Shown here: piece by piece, positions 44,292 through 55,995 of the stretch
How positions within the stretch are numbered: position 1 is the first letter of the stretch
Layout of the letters: every line of letters starts with the position of its first letter
Source of the DNA: Dendrobium chrysotoxum
Taxonomy: Eukaryota > Streptophyta > Magnoliopsida > Asparagales > Orchidaceae
Assembly (NCBI GenBank): GCA_019925795.1
Contig: CM034309.1
Coordinates: forward strand, 15,990,729 to 16,054,728
Length of the DNA: 64,000 nucleotides
Direction of reading: 5' to 3'
Made by a program: the position numbers and the translations under genes
Notes under the pieces: model-generated
Told to the model about the DNA's origin: nothing
Seen by the model: only the letters and a program-made list of their open reading frames with translations
Databases searched by the model: none

Positions 44292-45744
44292 TGTTGCAAC
44301 TCGGGCTCACGAGTTCTTATTTTGATGATAACAAATATTATAGTTCATCTCCTAGTATTTGGATTATATATTTGTTTATGTGTTCTAACATTTCAGGAAC
44401 AGTATGCATCAATCCAAGAAAGATTCAAGACTAACGAATGAGTAGAATAGGCTTTATTGTATTTCTCATTGATGTACTTTTTAATTTCTTGAGTCAAGTC
44501 ATGTAAGGGTGTATGCTTATTTGTGACTATGTGTACATATACTCAGGGGGAGTGAGATCCTATCAAAACCAGAAGTTCAACTTTTGAACAAATAGTACTG
44601 GACGATTTCTGATCGTCCAGGCCGATCTGTTCATTGAACTAATCGCCCTGGATGATATTTATATCGTCCTAGATGATCTAATATGATCCCAAAATCCTAG
44701 CCACCATGATAATTTAGGCAAGGATTTAAGTGTCAAAATTTGTTCTAATCGTCCTGGACGATTTGTGCAAAATTTGTACTGATCGTCCTGGACTATCCCA
44801 GGATCGTACGGGACTATCAGGTCAAATTCTGCACATCATCCAGGACGATCCTGCGATCGTCCGGGATGATGTTTGGCGGCAGAATTGAGTTTTTAGGGTT
44901 TTCTGAAGTCATCTTTTGGAGCACATCATCCTGGACGATCCTGCGATCATCCTGGATGATCTTTGGCGGCAGAAATGAGTGTTTAGGGTTTTTTGAAGCC
45001 GTCTTTTGGAGCACATCATCCTGGTCGATCCGGCGATCGTCCTGGATGATCTTTACCACCAGAACTAATTTGGAAGGGTTTTTGGAGCTCTTTATTTAAG
45101 CTTTCTCAAGGCACTTGATAGGTGTCCTTGGCAGCCATTGAGGCTTCATTCTTTTGAAGAAAACTTGAAGAGAGAGCTTGAAAGGGAGAGAGGAAAGGGT
45201 GGAGTTTGAGAGGGAGAAGAACCTGGGAAGGGGGATTCTCGAGGGAGTGTGAGGGGGTTCACACGGTTGCTCCGGCAAGCTTGCATCTAAGTACCATCGG
45301 ATTCAAGGGTCATCTCGAGGGAGGTTTTGGGAAGAAGAAGATCTCTTTATTGTCAGAGGACCCGGCTACTCCACCGCACCAGGGAAGGTGGAAGTGATTT
45401 TGTAAGGGCTTCTCCGCCTAATTGTGGGGGCTGAAGGAGAGACACTATTTGGTTTAGTGCAATACTTGGAGGGTGCCTCGGAGGAGTGGACGTAGGTCAG
45501 GTTGAACCGAACCATTATAAATCTGGTGTGTTCTTTCTTATTATTTTCCGCACTTTATTTTATTGCGATTATCTGCTTGGGTGATATCTTTGATTGATCT
45601 TTTTATCGTTGTTTTAATTTGTTTCCGCTGCACATTATAAAAAGATTTTTGTTTTGTTTCAAATATCCAATTCACTCCCCCCCCCCCCTCTTGGTTAGCC
45701 TCGGGACTAGTTCATCAGGGCTTAACATCCCTATCAAACTTTCA
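44292..45744 (+). mobile_element. Solo LTR I (divergent Sirevirus subfamily) in element C pol
   Basis: 1,453 bp, TGTTGCAACTCGGG...CTATCAAACTTTCA, flanked by a 5-bp duplication (one mismatch) and no internal sequence, so it arose by recombination between the two LTRs of a full element. It carries palindromes, a 90-bp tandem repeat at 44831-45080, a TATA region (CATTATAAATC near 45510), and a C12 run before CTCTTGGTTAGCC. The short ORFs in it are not genes. Confidence 0.92.
44831..45080. repeat. 90-bp tandem repeat in solo LTR I, about 2.7 copies
   Basis: The phrase GCACATCATCC recurs at 44831, 44921 and 45011. Each unit has two palindromes of the family type followed by TTTGGCGGCAGAA-like sequence. 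Confidence 0.9.
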
Positions 45745-46723
45745 TACTGGGCAAGCATGGCTCTAGTGGCTTCCACTAAGGTCATGTTCTTCCTTTCAGC
45801 TACCCCGTTCTGCTGAGGGGTCCTAGGAGCTAAAAAATTGTGACTAATCCCTTGCTCCTCACAAAAACCTCCGAATCTTTCATTTTCAAACTCCCCTCCG
45901 TGATCACTATGGATGGAAATAATCTCACATCCTAACTTCTTCTGAATCCAAGTAGAGAAAGAACTAAACTCATCAAATGACTCAAATTTATGTGACAAAA
46001 ATTTCACCCAAGTGAACCTCAAATAATCATCTACAATCACAAACCCATAGACTCTCCCCCCTAAGCTGGCAGTGCTAATGGGTCCAAAGAGGTCCATGTG
46101 AAGAACTTCTAAAGGTCTAGAGGTGCTAATGTCCTTAACATAGTGAAAAGAGGACTGGACTTGCTTCCCTAACTGACAGGCATCACACAGGTGATCCTTA
46201 GTGAACTTAAGCTTGGGCACACCTCTAACTAAGTCCTTTTGGGTGACTCTCCTAAGGGTTTTCATACTGGCATGACACAATCTCCTATGCCATAACCAAG
46301 ACTCATCAGCAGCAATTTTTAAGCAAATTGAATTATTAGATTTAATGCAACTTACATCCAGCTTGTAGATGTTGTTGATCCTTTGCCCCTACAAAATAAC
46401 TTCATCATTTCAGCTTAAGATGCATCCAGTGGGCAGGAATTTGATGTTGTATCCCTTGTCACAAAGTTGACTGATGCGCAACAAGTTGTGTTTCAGTCCA
46501 TCTATAAGCAAAACATTATCAATCATAAAATTCTTTGAATCACCAATCATACTTGAGCCTACCACTTTCCTGGTGGTGTTATCTCCAACTGTAACCTTGC
46601 CTCCAGCCCTGGCCTCCAGCAAAATGAACTGATTTGCATCTCCAGTCATGTGTCTAGAATATCCGCTGTCTAGGTACCACATGCTCTCACGAGGTCTTGT
46701 GTGAGAGCACCCCTACAAAAATA

Positions 46724-48533
46724 TCAAACGTCAGTCTTAGGAACCCAAACAGGTTTGGGTTCCTTCTTATGAAAACAAGAATGCAATGCATGCGTGCTGT
46801 GCTGTGAAACAGGCAGTTTGGGTCTCCACACCCAATGTGTACTACGGTGAATAATGCAGGTGTGGGAAATGTGTCCTAACATGCCACATGAAAAATATCT
46901 AACACCAGGAAAATGATTAACTAAACATCGTGAGTGATAGTGCCTCTTCCTAGAAGTGTATGAAACATGCTTTGATGAACTTGCAACAGATTTTTCAAAA
47001 GGCGGCGGTGCATAAAACTGTTCAAAAGTAGGTGGCTTTTTGTTCTTTTCAAAAGCAGCAATTTTCACTCTTAAAAATTCATTCTCCTTGTTAGGACTAG
47101 CAATCTCAAAAGTTCTTGCACTTTCATTACTTTCTAATTCACATGCCATATCATTCAATTTCTTAAAGGCAGCTTCTAATTCAACATGCGATGTTTTTAA
47201 TGCATCATGCTCAACAATTAAATCAAAATGCTTTCTATTCAGTTCATCAAACTCATCTAGTAAAGACAAATGATTGCTATCAATAGTGGAATGATCCTTA
47301 ATCAACACATCATGCTCTTTTTGCAAAGTCAGATAATCCAGTTTCAAGTTAGCATGGGTTTTCTTAAGCTTCCTATACGATGCATGAATTTTTTCAGATA
47401 CTTTAAATAATTGATCGTAAGTAAGCTCACATACCTCTTCCTGGTCCGACTAACCAGGGTGATCATTAGCCATCAGACACAAATTTGTTTCCTCCTCTTC
47501 AGCTTCAGTCTCAGAGGAGTCGGATGCAGAGTCTACCCAGAACGCCTTCTGAATCCGCTTCTTATCCTTTCTGAACTTTGGTTTCTCCTCACCCTTCTCC
47601 TTGCTTGGGTGAGCCTTGAGTGTAGGACAATCCGCCTTTATGTGTCCAGGCTTCCTGCATTCAAAACAAACAGATTCAGATGAACCTTTAAAGTTTCTAC
47701 TAGTCTTACCTTTGTTCCACTTTTGAAAATTCTTATTCTTCTTCCGTAGAAAGCTCTTGAATTGCCTTGTGATTAAGGCAACATCATCGCTATCAAACCT
47801 GAAAGTGCTAACATCTGAATCTTTGGCCTTTAGTGCCACTGTCTTCTCCTTCTTTCGTTCACCTGCATCAAGTTGTCTTTGGTTCACCCCTTGCTCGTAA
47901 GCAATGAGTGATCCAAGTAAGCTGTCAATGGAGTAAGTATTTAAATCTTTAGATCCATGATCGCAGTAATCTTAGCATCGTAAGAAGAAGGCAAACATCT
48001 AAGAATTTTGTCTACTCTTTCGTAATTAGTTAGTTCTCTTCCTAGAGCATGTAAAGAGGTAACGATTTGAGTGAACCTTGTGTACATTTTTGAAATCGTC
48101 TCACTAGGTTTCATGCGAAAAAGATCGTAATCATGTAACAAGATATTTAACCTAGATAGTTTGACTTCAGTTGTACCTTCATATGTTATATACAATCTAT
48201 CCCAGATTTCTTTACCCGTTGTACAAGTAGAAACACGCATATAGTCTTCAGATTTTAAAGCACAAAAGAAACAGTTCAAACATTTTGCAATTAACTGTGC
48301 TAAATCACGATCATCAAAAGTCCAATCTGCAAACGGGAGTTCAGTTTTCACATTGTTAATAAATCTAAAAGGTGGTTCGTATCCATCCTTAACTAGCATC
48401 CACATGCGATAATCAATTGATTATGAAAAGTGGACATGGGTGTTTTCCAAAAATTAAAAGGAATATTATCAAACAACGGTGGTCTTGTAATAAAATAACC
48501 TTCAGCAGTATTACAATTGTTATAGTTAGCCAT
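46724..48533 (-). pseudogene. gag of element C, frameshifted
   Basis: Starts at ATG 48533 (ATGGCTAAC, conserved). An indel near 48425 shifts the frame after some 35 codons; further breaks near 47960 and 47450. The first zinc knuckle CFECRKPGHIKADC is kept (about 47650-47690), as is the second, CGMLGHISHTC (about 46860-46895), and the Lys/Glu-rich coiled-coil region between them. The donor-like GTATGT (47434) and the branch/acceptor set ending at 46713 are also kept, 722 nt apart. Confidence 0.9.
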
Positions 48534-48574
48534 GGATCAAATTTAAAAGTTTTTAAATCTAAATTTTGAATCCC

Positions 48575-48586
48575 GCTCTGATACCA
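48575..48586 (-). promoter_or_regulatory. Primer binding site of element C
   Basis: TGGTATCAGAGC on the minus strand, two bases inside the LTR end. Confidence 0.93.
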
Positions 48587-48588
48587 CT

Positions 48589-50170
48589 TGAAAGTTTGAT
48601 AGGGACGTTAAGCCCTAGTGAACTAGTCCCGAGGCTAACCAAGAGGGGGTGAATTGGTTATTTAAAAATTTCATGAGGAACAGAAAAATCTTTTCGATAC
48701 TTTGCAGCGGAAAAAAGTTAACAAGAATGAAAAGATCAATCACAGATATTCACCCAAACAGTTAATATCAGAAAAGTAAAGTGCATAACATAATCAGAAA
48801 AGCAAACCAAATTTTATAGTGGTTCGGTCAACTTGACCTACGTCCACTCCCCGGAGCCTCCCGTCTGGGTATTACACTAAACAAAAAGTGTCTCTCCTTT
48901 TGCTCCCACAGCAAGTTAGAGAAGCTTGTACAAAACCTCCTTTTCACCACACGGTGAGGCAGAGAACCCGACCTCCTTTTACTTTCACCTGAAGCGGGAA
49001 GAGAACCCGGGATCTTCTTGCGAACGATCCTCCCACAACGAACACCAACTAGATGAAAGACGATGAGCGGAGAAGACGACTTTGATCCGTGCTTGGAGCA
49101 ACCTTAGTGAATCCCTCACTAACTCCCCCTCACAAGATCATCTCTCTCTATCCCAAACTCTCTCTCTCTAGGGTTTCTCTGGGAAGGAAAGTTGCAAAAG
49201 ATTTTTCTTGTTTAAAGAAAAATATCTTTTATAAGAGGGCTTAAAATTTGCCCTAAATATTAATTGGTCGGCCAAGATCGTCCAGGACGATCGGTAGATC
49301 GTCCTGTACGATTAGTTCAAATTCAACTGATTTAGCCTGGATGATCTGGCTCTTCTGGACGATCAGTAGAAAAAATTGATCATATTGTCCCGTACGATCC
49401 TGCGATCATCCGGGACGATTAGCACAAATCGAGGAATATCGTCCAGAAGACAGTTCGGGTTGTCCAGAGAAACTTGTGCTGGACGACCAAAAAATGACTT
49501 GATCGTCCAGGACGATCGGGATATCGTCCTGTACTATGAGTTCAAAAAGTGCCTATACAAAGTTCAGGTCATACAGCTGAAATGCACTAGACGATCATGA
49601 TCGTCCGGGACGATCCTGTGATCGTCCAGGACAATATGATCGTATCAATCAAAACTAAATTGCTTTCCTTAATTACCAGATTAAATTAGGCATGATTGTA
49701 CTGAATCGTCCAGGAAGATACAAGTATCATTCGGGACGATCAGACCAAATAACTTAAAATAAAAACTTACCTAACTTGATCTGGCGGCTGAGACCTTCTG
49801 ATTTGAGCATATCGTCCCGTACGATCCAAAGATCATCCAGGATGATCTGCTTAATCAGACCTTCTTAACTTAGTCACCCTAATTAGGGTTCTATTTTTAC
49901 CTGATCGTCCAGGATGATCTGAACAAAAAAATGAACAGAAACTCTAATTCACTCAAGCTCTCCCCCTGAGTGTGTGTGTGCAAGGTTACTTAGCTGGGGG
50001 ATCAGTTATATTATAATTGACTCAAGAAAAAGAAAAATACTACATTGGACACACTTGGACCCGATCTTGAGTTGGCTTGAGTGGCTCATGATCTTTTGTG
50101 CCTGAAACGGGTTAGCCAAGCAAAACACACTGGAAATATATTTGTCATCATCAAAACCAGATTTGCAACA
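48589..50170 (-). repeat. 5' LTR of element C
   Basis: 1,582 bp. Ends TGAAAGTTTGATAGGG (left) and ...ATTTGCAACA (right). One copy of the roughly 41-bp unit (about 48957-49000). Palindrome array at about 49270-49920, shorter than in its 3' LTR. Confidence 0.93.
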
Positions 50171-50175
50171 CATGA
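50171..50175. repeat. Target-site duplication CATGA, right copy (element C)
   Basis: Matches 37235-37239. Confidence 0.94.
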
Positions 50176-50768
50176 GGGGTTCACGAAGGTTGCTCCAAGC
50201 AAGGATTAGAGTTGTCTTCTCCGCTCGTCGTCTTTCGTCGTGGATCATCGGCAAGAAGATCTGGGTTCTCTGCCTGCTTCCGGAGGAAGCAAAAGAAGTC
50301 TGGGTTCTCTACCGGCTTCAGGAGGAAGCAAAAGGAGTTCAGGTTCTCTGTCTGCTTCAGGAGGAAGCGAAAGGAGATCAGGTTCTCTACCTCACTGTGA
50401 TGGTGAAAAGGAGTTTTTGTACAGGCTTCTCCGCCTTGCTGTGGGAGCAAAAGGAGAGACACTTTGAGTTAGTGCAATACACTGAGGAGAGGCTCCGGGG
50501 AGTGGCTGTAGGTCAAGTTGACTGAACCACTATAAAAATATGGTGTTCTTTCTGATTACTTTCTGCACTTTAATTTTCTGTGATTATCTGCTTGGGTGAA
50601 TCTAGTGCTTAATCTTTTCGTTTGAGTATCTACTTGTTTCTGATGCATATCATAGAAAAGATTTTCACTATCCCTCTCAAATTTTTAAATAACCAATTCA
50701 CCCCCCCCCCCCTCTTGGTTAGCCTCAGGACTAGTTCATCAGGGCTTAACATCCCTATCAAACTTTCA
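50176..50768 (+). repeat. 5' LTR of element D, second part
   Basis: Continues from 37239. Three copies of the roughly 41-bp GGTTCTCTGCC unit (about 50265-50390), TATA region (CACTATAAAAATATGG near 50528), C12 run before TCTTGGTTAGCC, and the end ...CTATCAAACTTTCA. Confidence 0.92.
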
Positions 50769-50770
50769 AG

Positions 50771-50782
50771 TGGTATCAAAGC
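50771..50782 (+). promoter_or_regulatory. Primer binding site of element D, one mismatch
   Basis: TGGTATCAAAGC; the G of CAGAGC is A. Otherwise identical to the sites in A, C and E. Confidence 0.9.
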
Positions 50783-50823
50783 GGGATTCAAAATTTAAGT
50801 TTAAAAACTTTTGAATTTGATTC

Positions 50824-52633
50824 ATGGCTAACTTTGGTAATCATAATACTGCTGAAGGTTATTCAATCACACGACCGCCATTGTTTGATAATATTCCTTT
50901 TGATTTTTGGAAAACTCGCATGTCCACTTTTCTACAATCAATTGATTATCGCATGTGGATGCTAGTTAAGGATGGATACGAACCACCTTTTAGGATGGTT
51001 AATAATGTTAAAACTGAACTGCCCTTTACTGATTGGACTTTTGATGATCGTGACTTAGCACAATTGAATGCCAAATGTTTGAATTATTTTTTCTGTGCTT
51101 TAAAATCTGAGGATTACATGTGTGTCTCTACGTGTACGACTGGTAAGAAAATTTGGGATAGATTGTGCATCATGTATGATGGTACAACTGAAGTCAAATA
51201 GTCTAGATTAAATATTTTGCTTCATGATTATGAACTATTTTATATGAAACCTACTGAAACCATTTCTGAAATGTATACGAGATTCACTCAAATCGTTACT
51301 TCTTTGCATGCCTTAGGTAGAGAACTTACAAACTATGAAAGAGTGAACAAAATTCTTAGATGTCAGCCTTCTTCATATGATGCTAAGATAACTATAATCA
51401 CTGAATCTAAAGATTTGAATACTTACTCTATTGATAGCTTACTTGGATCACTCATTACTTAAGAGCAAGGGGTGAACCAAAGACAGCTTGATGCAGGTGA
51501 GAAGAAGAAGGAGAAAATAGTGGCACTGAAGGCCAACGAGAGTGATACTAGTACTTCCGGATCTGATAGCGATGATGTTGCCTTGATCACTAGGCAATTC
51601 AAAAGCTTTCTAAGGAAGAAACACAAGAACTTTCAGAAGTGGAACAAGGGTAAGTCCAACAAAACTTTTAAGGGTTCATCTGACACTGTCTGTTTTGAAT
51701 ACAGGAAGCCTGGACACATTAAGGCTGATTCTACACTTAAAGCTCACCCAAGCAAGCCGAAGGGTGAGGAGAAACACAAGTTCAAGAAGGACAAGAAGCG
51801 GATTCAGAAGGCGTTCTGGGCAGACTCTGCATCTGACTCCTCTGAGACTGAAGCTGAAGAGGAGGAAACAAACTTGTGTCTGATGGTTGATGATCACCCT
51901 GATCAGTCAGACCAGGAAGAGGTATGTGAGCTTACTTACAATCAATTACTTGAAATATCAGAGAAAATTCATGCATCGTATAGGAAGCTTAAGAAAACTC
52001 ATGCTAGCTTGAAACTAGATTATTTTGACTTTGCAAAAAGAGCATGATATTTTGATTAAGGATCATTCCACTGTAGATAGAAATCACATATCTTTACTTG
52101 ATGAATTTGATGAACTAAATAAAAAGTATTCTGATTTAATTATTAAGCATGATGCATTAAAAACATCGCATGTTGAATTAGAAGCTGCTTTTAAGAAATT
52201 GAAAGATATGGCATGTGACCTAGAAAGTAACAAAAGTGCAAGGACTTATGAAATTGCTAGTCTTAACAAGAAAAATGAATTTTTAAGAGTGAAAATTACT
52301 GCCTTTGAGAAAAATAAAAAACCACCTACTTTTGAAGAGTTTTATGCACCGCCACCTTTTGAAAAATCTATTGCAAATTCATCAAAGCATGTTTCATACA
52401 CACCTAGGAAGAGACACTATCACCAACGTAGATTAGTTAACCCTTTTCCTGGTGTTAGATGTTTTTCATGTGGCATGCTAGGACACATCTCCCACACATG
52501 CACTATTCACCGTAGTACACATTGGGTGTGGAGGCCCAAAATGTCTGTTTCACAACACAGCACACATGCATCGCATTCTTCTTTTCATAAGAAGGAACCC
52601 AAACCTATTTGGGTTCATAAAACTGACGTTTGA
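50824..52633 (+). pseudogene. gag of element D, nonsense and frameshift mutations
   Basis: Starts MANFGNHNTAEGYS. In-frame stops TAG at 51199-51201 (CAG in E) and TAA at 51460-51462 (TAC in E); a 1-nt insertion near 52022-52028 shifts the frame to that of 52025-52633. The first zinc knuckle is damaged (CFEYRKPGHIKAD: second Cys is Tyr, last Cys region lost), the second (CGMLGHISHTC) is kept. A long coiled-coil region lies between. A donor-like GTATGT at 51922 and an acceptor-like TTTTGTAG ending at 52644 are conserved with C and E. Confidence 0.92.
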
Positions 52634-52644
52634 TGATTTTGTAG

Positions 52645-52888
52645 GTGTGCTCTCACACAAGATCTCGTGAGAGCATGTGGTACCTGGACAGCGGATGTTC
52701 TAGACACATGACTGGAAATGCAAATCAGTTCATTTCGTTGGAGGCCAGGGCTGGAGGCAAGGTTACACTTGGAGATAACACCACCATGAGGGTGGTAGGC
52801 TCAGGTATAATTGGTGATTCAAAGAACTTTATGATTGATAATGTTTTACTTGTAGATGGACTGAAACACAACTTGCTGAGCATCAGTC
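52645..52888 (+). pseudogene. pol of element D, protease start, cut by element E
   Basis: Opens right after the TAG at 52642-52644 and reads through the protease active site WYLDSGCSRHMTG to DGLKHNLLSIS, where element E is inserted. The first ATG in this frame is within RESMWYL, just before the protease motif. The last five bases (CAGTC, 52884-52888) are the candidate TSD of E. Confidence 0.9.
52884..52888. repeat. Candidate target-site duplication CAGTC, left copy (element E)
   Basis: Five bases before the E LTR. The right copy, beyond 64000, cannot be seen. Confidence 0.6.
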
Positions 52889-54585
52889 TGAAAGTTCGAA
52901 AGGGATGTTAAGCCCTACTGAACTAGTCCCGAGGCTAACCAAGAGGGGGGGGTGAATTGGTTATTTAAAAATTTCACGATAACAACAAAAATCTTTTCGA
53001 TACTTAGCAGCGGAAACAAGTAAACAATAACGAAAAGATCAACCAACGATAATCACCCAAGCAGTTTATATTGAAAAGTAAAATGCAAAACTGAATCAGA
53101 AAAGCAAACCAGATTTTATAGTGGTTCGGTCAACTTGACCTACGTCCACTCCCCGGAGCCTCCCCTCCGGGTATTGCACTAAACGAAAGTGACTCTCCTT
53201 TTGCTCCCACAGCAAGGCGGAGAAGCCTGTACAAAACACCTCCTTTTCACCACACGGTGAGGCAGAGAACCCGACCTCCTTTCGCTTCCTCCTGAAGCAG
53301 GCAGAGAACCTTCGAACTCCTTTTGCTTCCACCTGAAGCGGGCAGAGAACCCACGAACTCCTTTCGCTTCCTCCTGAAGCGGGCAGAGAACCCGGATCTT
53401 CTTGCGAACGATCCTCCCACGAAGAACACCGACTAGACGACAGACGACGAGCGGAGAAGACGACTCTGATCCGTGCTTGGAGCAACCTTAGTGAATCCCT
53501 CACTAACTCCCCCTCACAAGATCTCTTCTCTCTCTCCCAACTCTCTCTCTCTCTAGGATTTCTCAGGGAAGGAAGGCAGCAAAAGATTTTTCCAAATCTA
53601 GGAAAAAGTTCTTTTAAAGGAGGGCTTAAAATTTGCCCTAAATCTCAACTTGTCGGCCAAGATCGTCCCGGACGATCGGTAGATCGTCCTGTACGATCAG
53701 TTTAAATTCAGCTGTTTCAGCCTGGACGATCTGGCTCTTCTGGACGATCAGTAGAAAAAGTTGTTCATATCGTCCCGTACGATCCTGCGATCGTCCAGGA
53801 CGATTAGTTCAAATTGAAGGAAATCGTCCAGAAGACAGTTCGGGTCGTCCAGAGAAAACTGCGCTGGACGACCCAAAAATGACTTGATCGTCCCGGACGA
53901 TATGGTAATCGTCCGGTACGATTAGTTCAAAAAGGCCCCAAATCGTCCTGTACATAGTTCTGGACGTACAGCTGAAATGCACAAGACGATCACGATCGTC
54001 CGGGACGATCCTGCGATCGTCCAGGACGATGTGATCGTATCAATTAAACATTAATTGCTTTCCTTAATTACCAGACTAATTTAGGCATGATTGTAGTGCA
54101 TCGTCCAGGACGATACACGTATCGTCCGGGACGATCAGACCAAAATACTTAAAATAAAACTTGCCTAACTTAATCTGGCGGCTGGAAATTTCTGATTTGA
54201 GCATATCGTCCCGTACGATCCATAGATCGTCCAGGACGATCTGCTTAATCAGACCCTCTTAACTTAGTCGCCCTAATTAGGGTTTCTGTTTTAACTGGAT
54301 CGTCCAGGACGATGTGGATATCGTCCAGGACGATCTGAACAAAATTTCAACAGAAACTCTAATTCACTCAATCTCTCTCCCTGAGTGTGTGTGTGCAAGG
54401 TTACTTAGCTAGGGAATCAGTTACATTACAATTGACTCAATAAAAGGAAAAATTATACATTTGACACACTTGGACCCGATCTTGAGTTGGCTTGAGTAGC
54501 TTGCGGTCTTTTGTGCCTGAAACTGATTAGCCAAGAAAAACACACTGGAAACATGTTTGTCATCATCAAAACCAGATTTGCAACA
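52889..54585 (-). repeat. 3' LTR of element E
   Basis: 1,697 bp, 40 bp longer than the LTRs of A, which is explained by three rather than two copies of the roughly 41-bp unit (about 53262-53385). TATA box (minus) at 53114-53120. Palindrome array at about 53660-54330. Confidence 0.95.
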
Positions 54586-54599
54586 ATCTCCCCCTTTTT
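54586..54599 (-). promoter_or_regulatory. Polypurine tract of element E
   Basis: AAAAAGGGGGAGAT on the minus strand, directly before the 3' LTR. The second tract is at 54761-54771 (complement of CTCCCCCTTTT). Confidence 0.92.
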
Positions 54600-54858
54600 G
54601 ATGATGGCAAACATTTGTAAAGTAGTCTGAAAATAAAATGAAACTAAGAAATCAAACAAAACAAACATTTTTTTTTTTTTAAATTTTCATTTAACAGCTC
54701 AAACAATACAGACAACATGAAAACGAAACATAGAAACAGACACGACACGACTACAACTGACTCCCCCTTTTGACATCACAAAAAGGAGGAGGGAGAAACA
54801 TAAACACGGAAATAAAACATAAAATAAAACAAATACAGAACAACAACACGACAGAAAA

Positions 54859-55995
54859 CTAAAACTGAGGCGGATCCTGATCGGAAGGAGGTGGCGGTGG
54901 AGGGTAGAAGTAATGGTGAATGGCCTGAAAGTGAGCTCCTAACCAGGCCATGTCCTGGTCGTGCTGCTGCTGCTGCTGTGCAGCATAGTCCGCGAAGCGT
55001 TGGAGGTCCTCGTTGTGCTGCTGCTCCTGGGCAACCACGTAGGAGTCAAAACGGGCCTCCCACTGGTCGAAGCGCTGCACCAGGTGGTCAAGGGGAGAGG
55101 CAATGCGAAGGGGTGCAGGTGCCTCTGGTGCAGCAGGAACTGGAGCAGCCTCTTCCTCTTCTTCCTCAACATCCGGGGCAGGTTCCGGATGTAGGCGGGT
55201 GCTGTGTAGGACGTGGAATGAGTTGTTTGTGAAGAAGGAAGGAGGGACATCAGGAGGGACAGGATACTGAAGGTCATATTTTGTCTCTAAGGCATAGTGA
55301 ATGAGATGACCTAAAGCTAGATTTGGGCGACGCCTGTGGCCCGGATCTCTAATGGTGGTGAGATGTTCTATGTATCGGATGATCAGATCAGAGGCATTAA
55401 ATTCTCGACGGGCCATGATGTAGTAGGTGGTCAAGGACAGGAGCGGGGTAATGTGAATCCGATCCCCCGCCTTTGGAATGACGGAGGAACGAAGGACGTG
55501 CTGAATGGTCCGGGCGTCCTTGACAAGGGAAGTGCAAGCATTGTCGTGATAGGGTGCGTTGGTATTGCGAAGGAAGTGATTGGCGACACTCCAATCATAG
55601 TCAGGATCGGTGATGATCGTGTGGATCTTGTCGCCAGTGATAGACAAGTTGAGGATATTGTGAAAATCGTGGGTGGTGAGTTCCACGGGGCGTTGATTTA
55701 CGTAGGAGCGAAGAGTGGAATAGTCCGCGGAAATGCGTAAGTTGGCAAAGAAGATGCGAAGGAGTTCCAGATTGAAGGGGAAGGCTAAGGTCAAAATGAA
55801 GGTGAGGGAGGTGTGTGCGAACAAGTCTAAAACGGGATACGTGAGGGTGCGTGGATTGACAATCTTGGAGTGCGTGATACCTACATTACGATAGCATTCG
55901 AAAGCCGCCTGATCGGCGGCATTCGGGAAGCGAGGATCTACATGTCCCCGGGATGAACTGGCCCCCTTTTGACGAGATCTTTTGCCACCAGCCAT
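54859..55995 (-). CDS. ORF3 of element E (378 aa), extra ORF in env position
   Basis: Start chosen at MAGGKRSRQ (ATG at 55995): it is the first start shared by A, C and E. An in-frame ATG 20 codons upstream (56055) would lie only about 15 nt after the TATA-like box, so it is unlikely to be in an mRNA made from that box. Basic N-terminus; helical domain to about residue 235 with a hydrophobic stretch LTFILTLAFPFNLELL and the phrase NQRPVELTTHDFHNILNL, resembling the 'putative plant transposon protein' domain; then an EEEEEEAA acidic run, Ala/Pro linker, coiled coil (FDQWEARFDSYVVAQEQQHNE), five Gln, and a poly-Pro tail. No signal peptide or clear membrane anchor, unlike a classic envelope. Role unknown; not needed for the core copia cycle as known. 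Confidence 0.82.
   Translation of the reverse strand: MAGGKRSRQKGASSSRGHVDPRFPNAADQAAFECYRNVGITHSKIVNPRTLTYPVLDLFAHTSLTFILTLAFPFNLELLRIFFANLRISADYSTLRSYVNQRPVELTTHDFHNILNLSITGDKIHTIITDPDYDWSVANHFLRNTNAPYHDNACTSLVKDARTIQHVLRSSVIPKAGDRIHITPLLSLTTYYIMARREFNASDLIIRYIEHLTTIRDPGHRRRPNLALGHLIHYALETKYDLQYPVPPDVPPSFFTNNSFHVLHSTRLHPEPAPDVEEEEEEAAPVPAAPEAPAPLRIASPLDHLVQRFDQWEARFDSYVVAQEQQHNEDLQRFADYAAQQQQQHDQDMAWLGAHFQAIHHYFYPPPPPPSDQDPPQF

Larger units (their letters stand above)
42206..46712 (-). pseudogene. pol of element C, broken and interrupted by solo LTR I
   Basis: Pieces in element order: protease with the DSG triplet (46682-46410; WYLDSGYSRHMTGD), integrase zinc region and core (46280-45745: CDAC, LHMDLFGP, SDHGGEF and AERKNM motifs, the last with Met for Arg), then solo LTR I, then the rest of integrase (44286-43851), RT (43823-42972, with QMDVKSAFLNG and YVDDIIFG) and RNase H (42816-42241). 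Frames change between pieces and the C-terminus is shifted near 42241. The family stop (TGA) is at 42206-42208. Polyprotein for cDNA synthesis and integration; not functional here. Confidence 0.9.
37240..50170 (-). mobile_element. Sirevirus element C, complete ends, holds solo LTR I
   Basis: 12,931 bp on the minus strand between CATGA duplicates; about 11.47 kb without the inserted solo LTR. Parts, in element order: 5' LTR (48589-50170), PBS, gag, pol, spacer, ORF3, two polypurine tracts, 3' LTR (37240-38902). The LTRs differ in length (1,582 and 1,663 bp) because of small duplications and deletions, so it is an older insertion. gag and pol are broken in many places; ORF3 is open. Confidence 0.95.
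36159..52888 (+). mobile_element. Sirevirus element D, interrupted by C and E
   Basis: Plus-strand copia element whose visible parts are 36159-37239 and 50176-52888. The 5' LTR is split by element C (TSD CATGA), and pol is interrupted by element E after 52888. The candidate left TSD is CGCTC (36154-36158). The remainder of pol, ORF3 and the 3' LTR must lie to the right of the window. gag and pol pieces are degraded. Joining the two LTR pieces gives 1,674 bp, matching the family. Confidence 0.9.
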
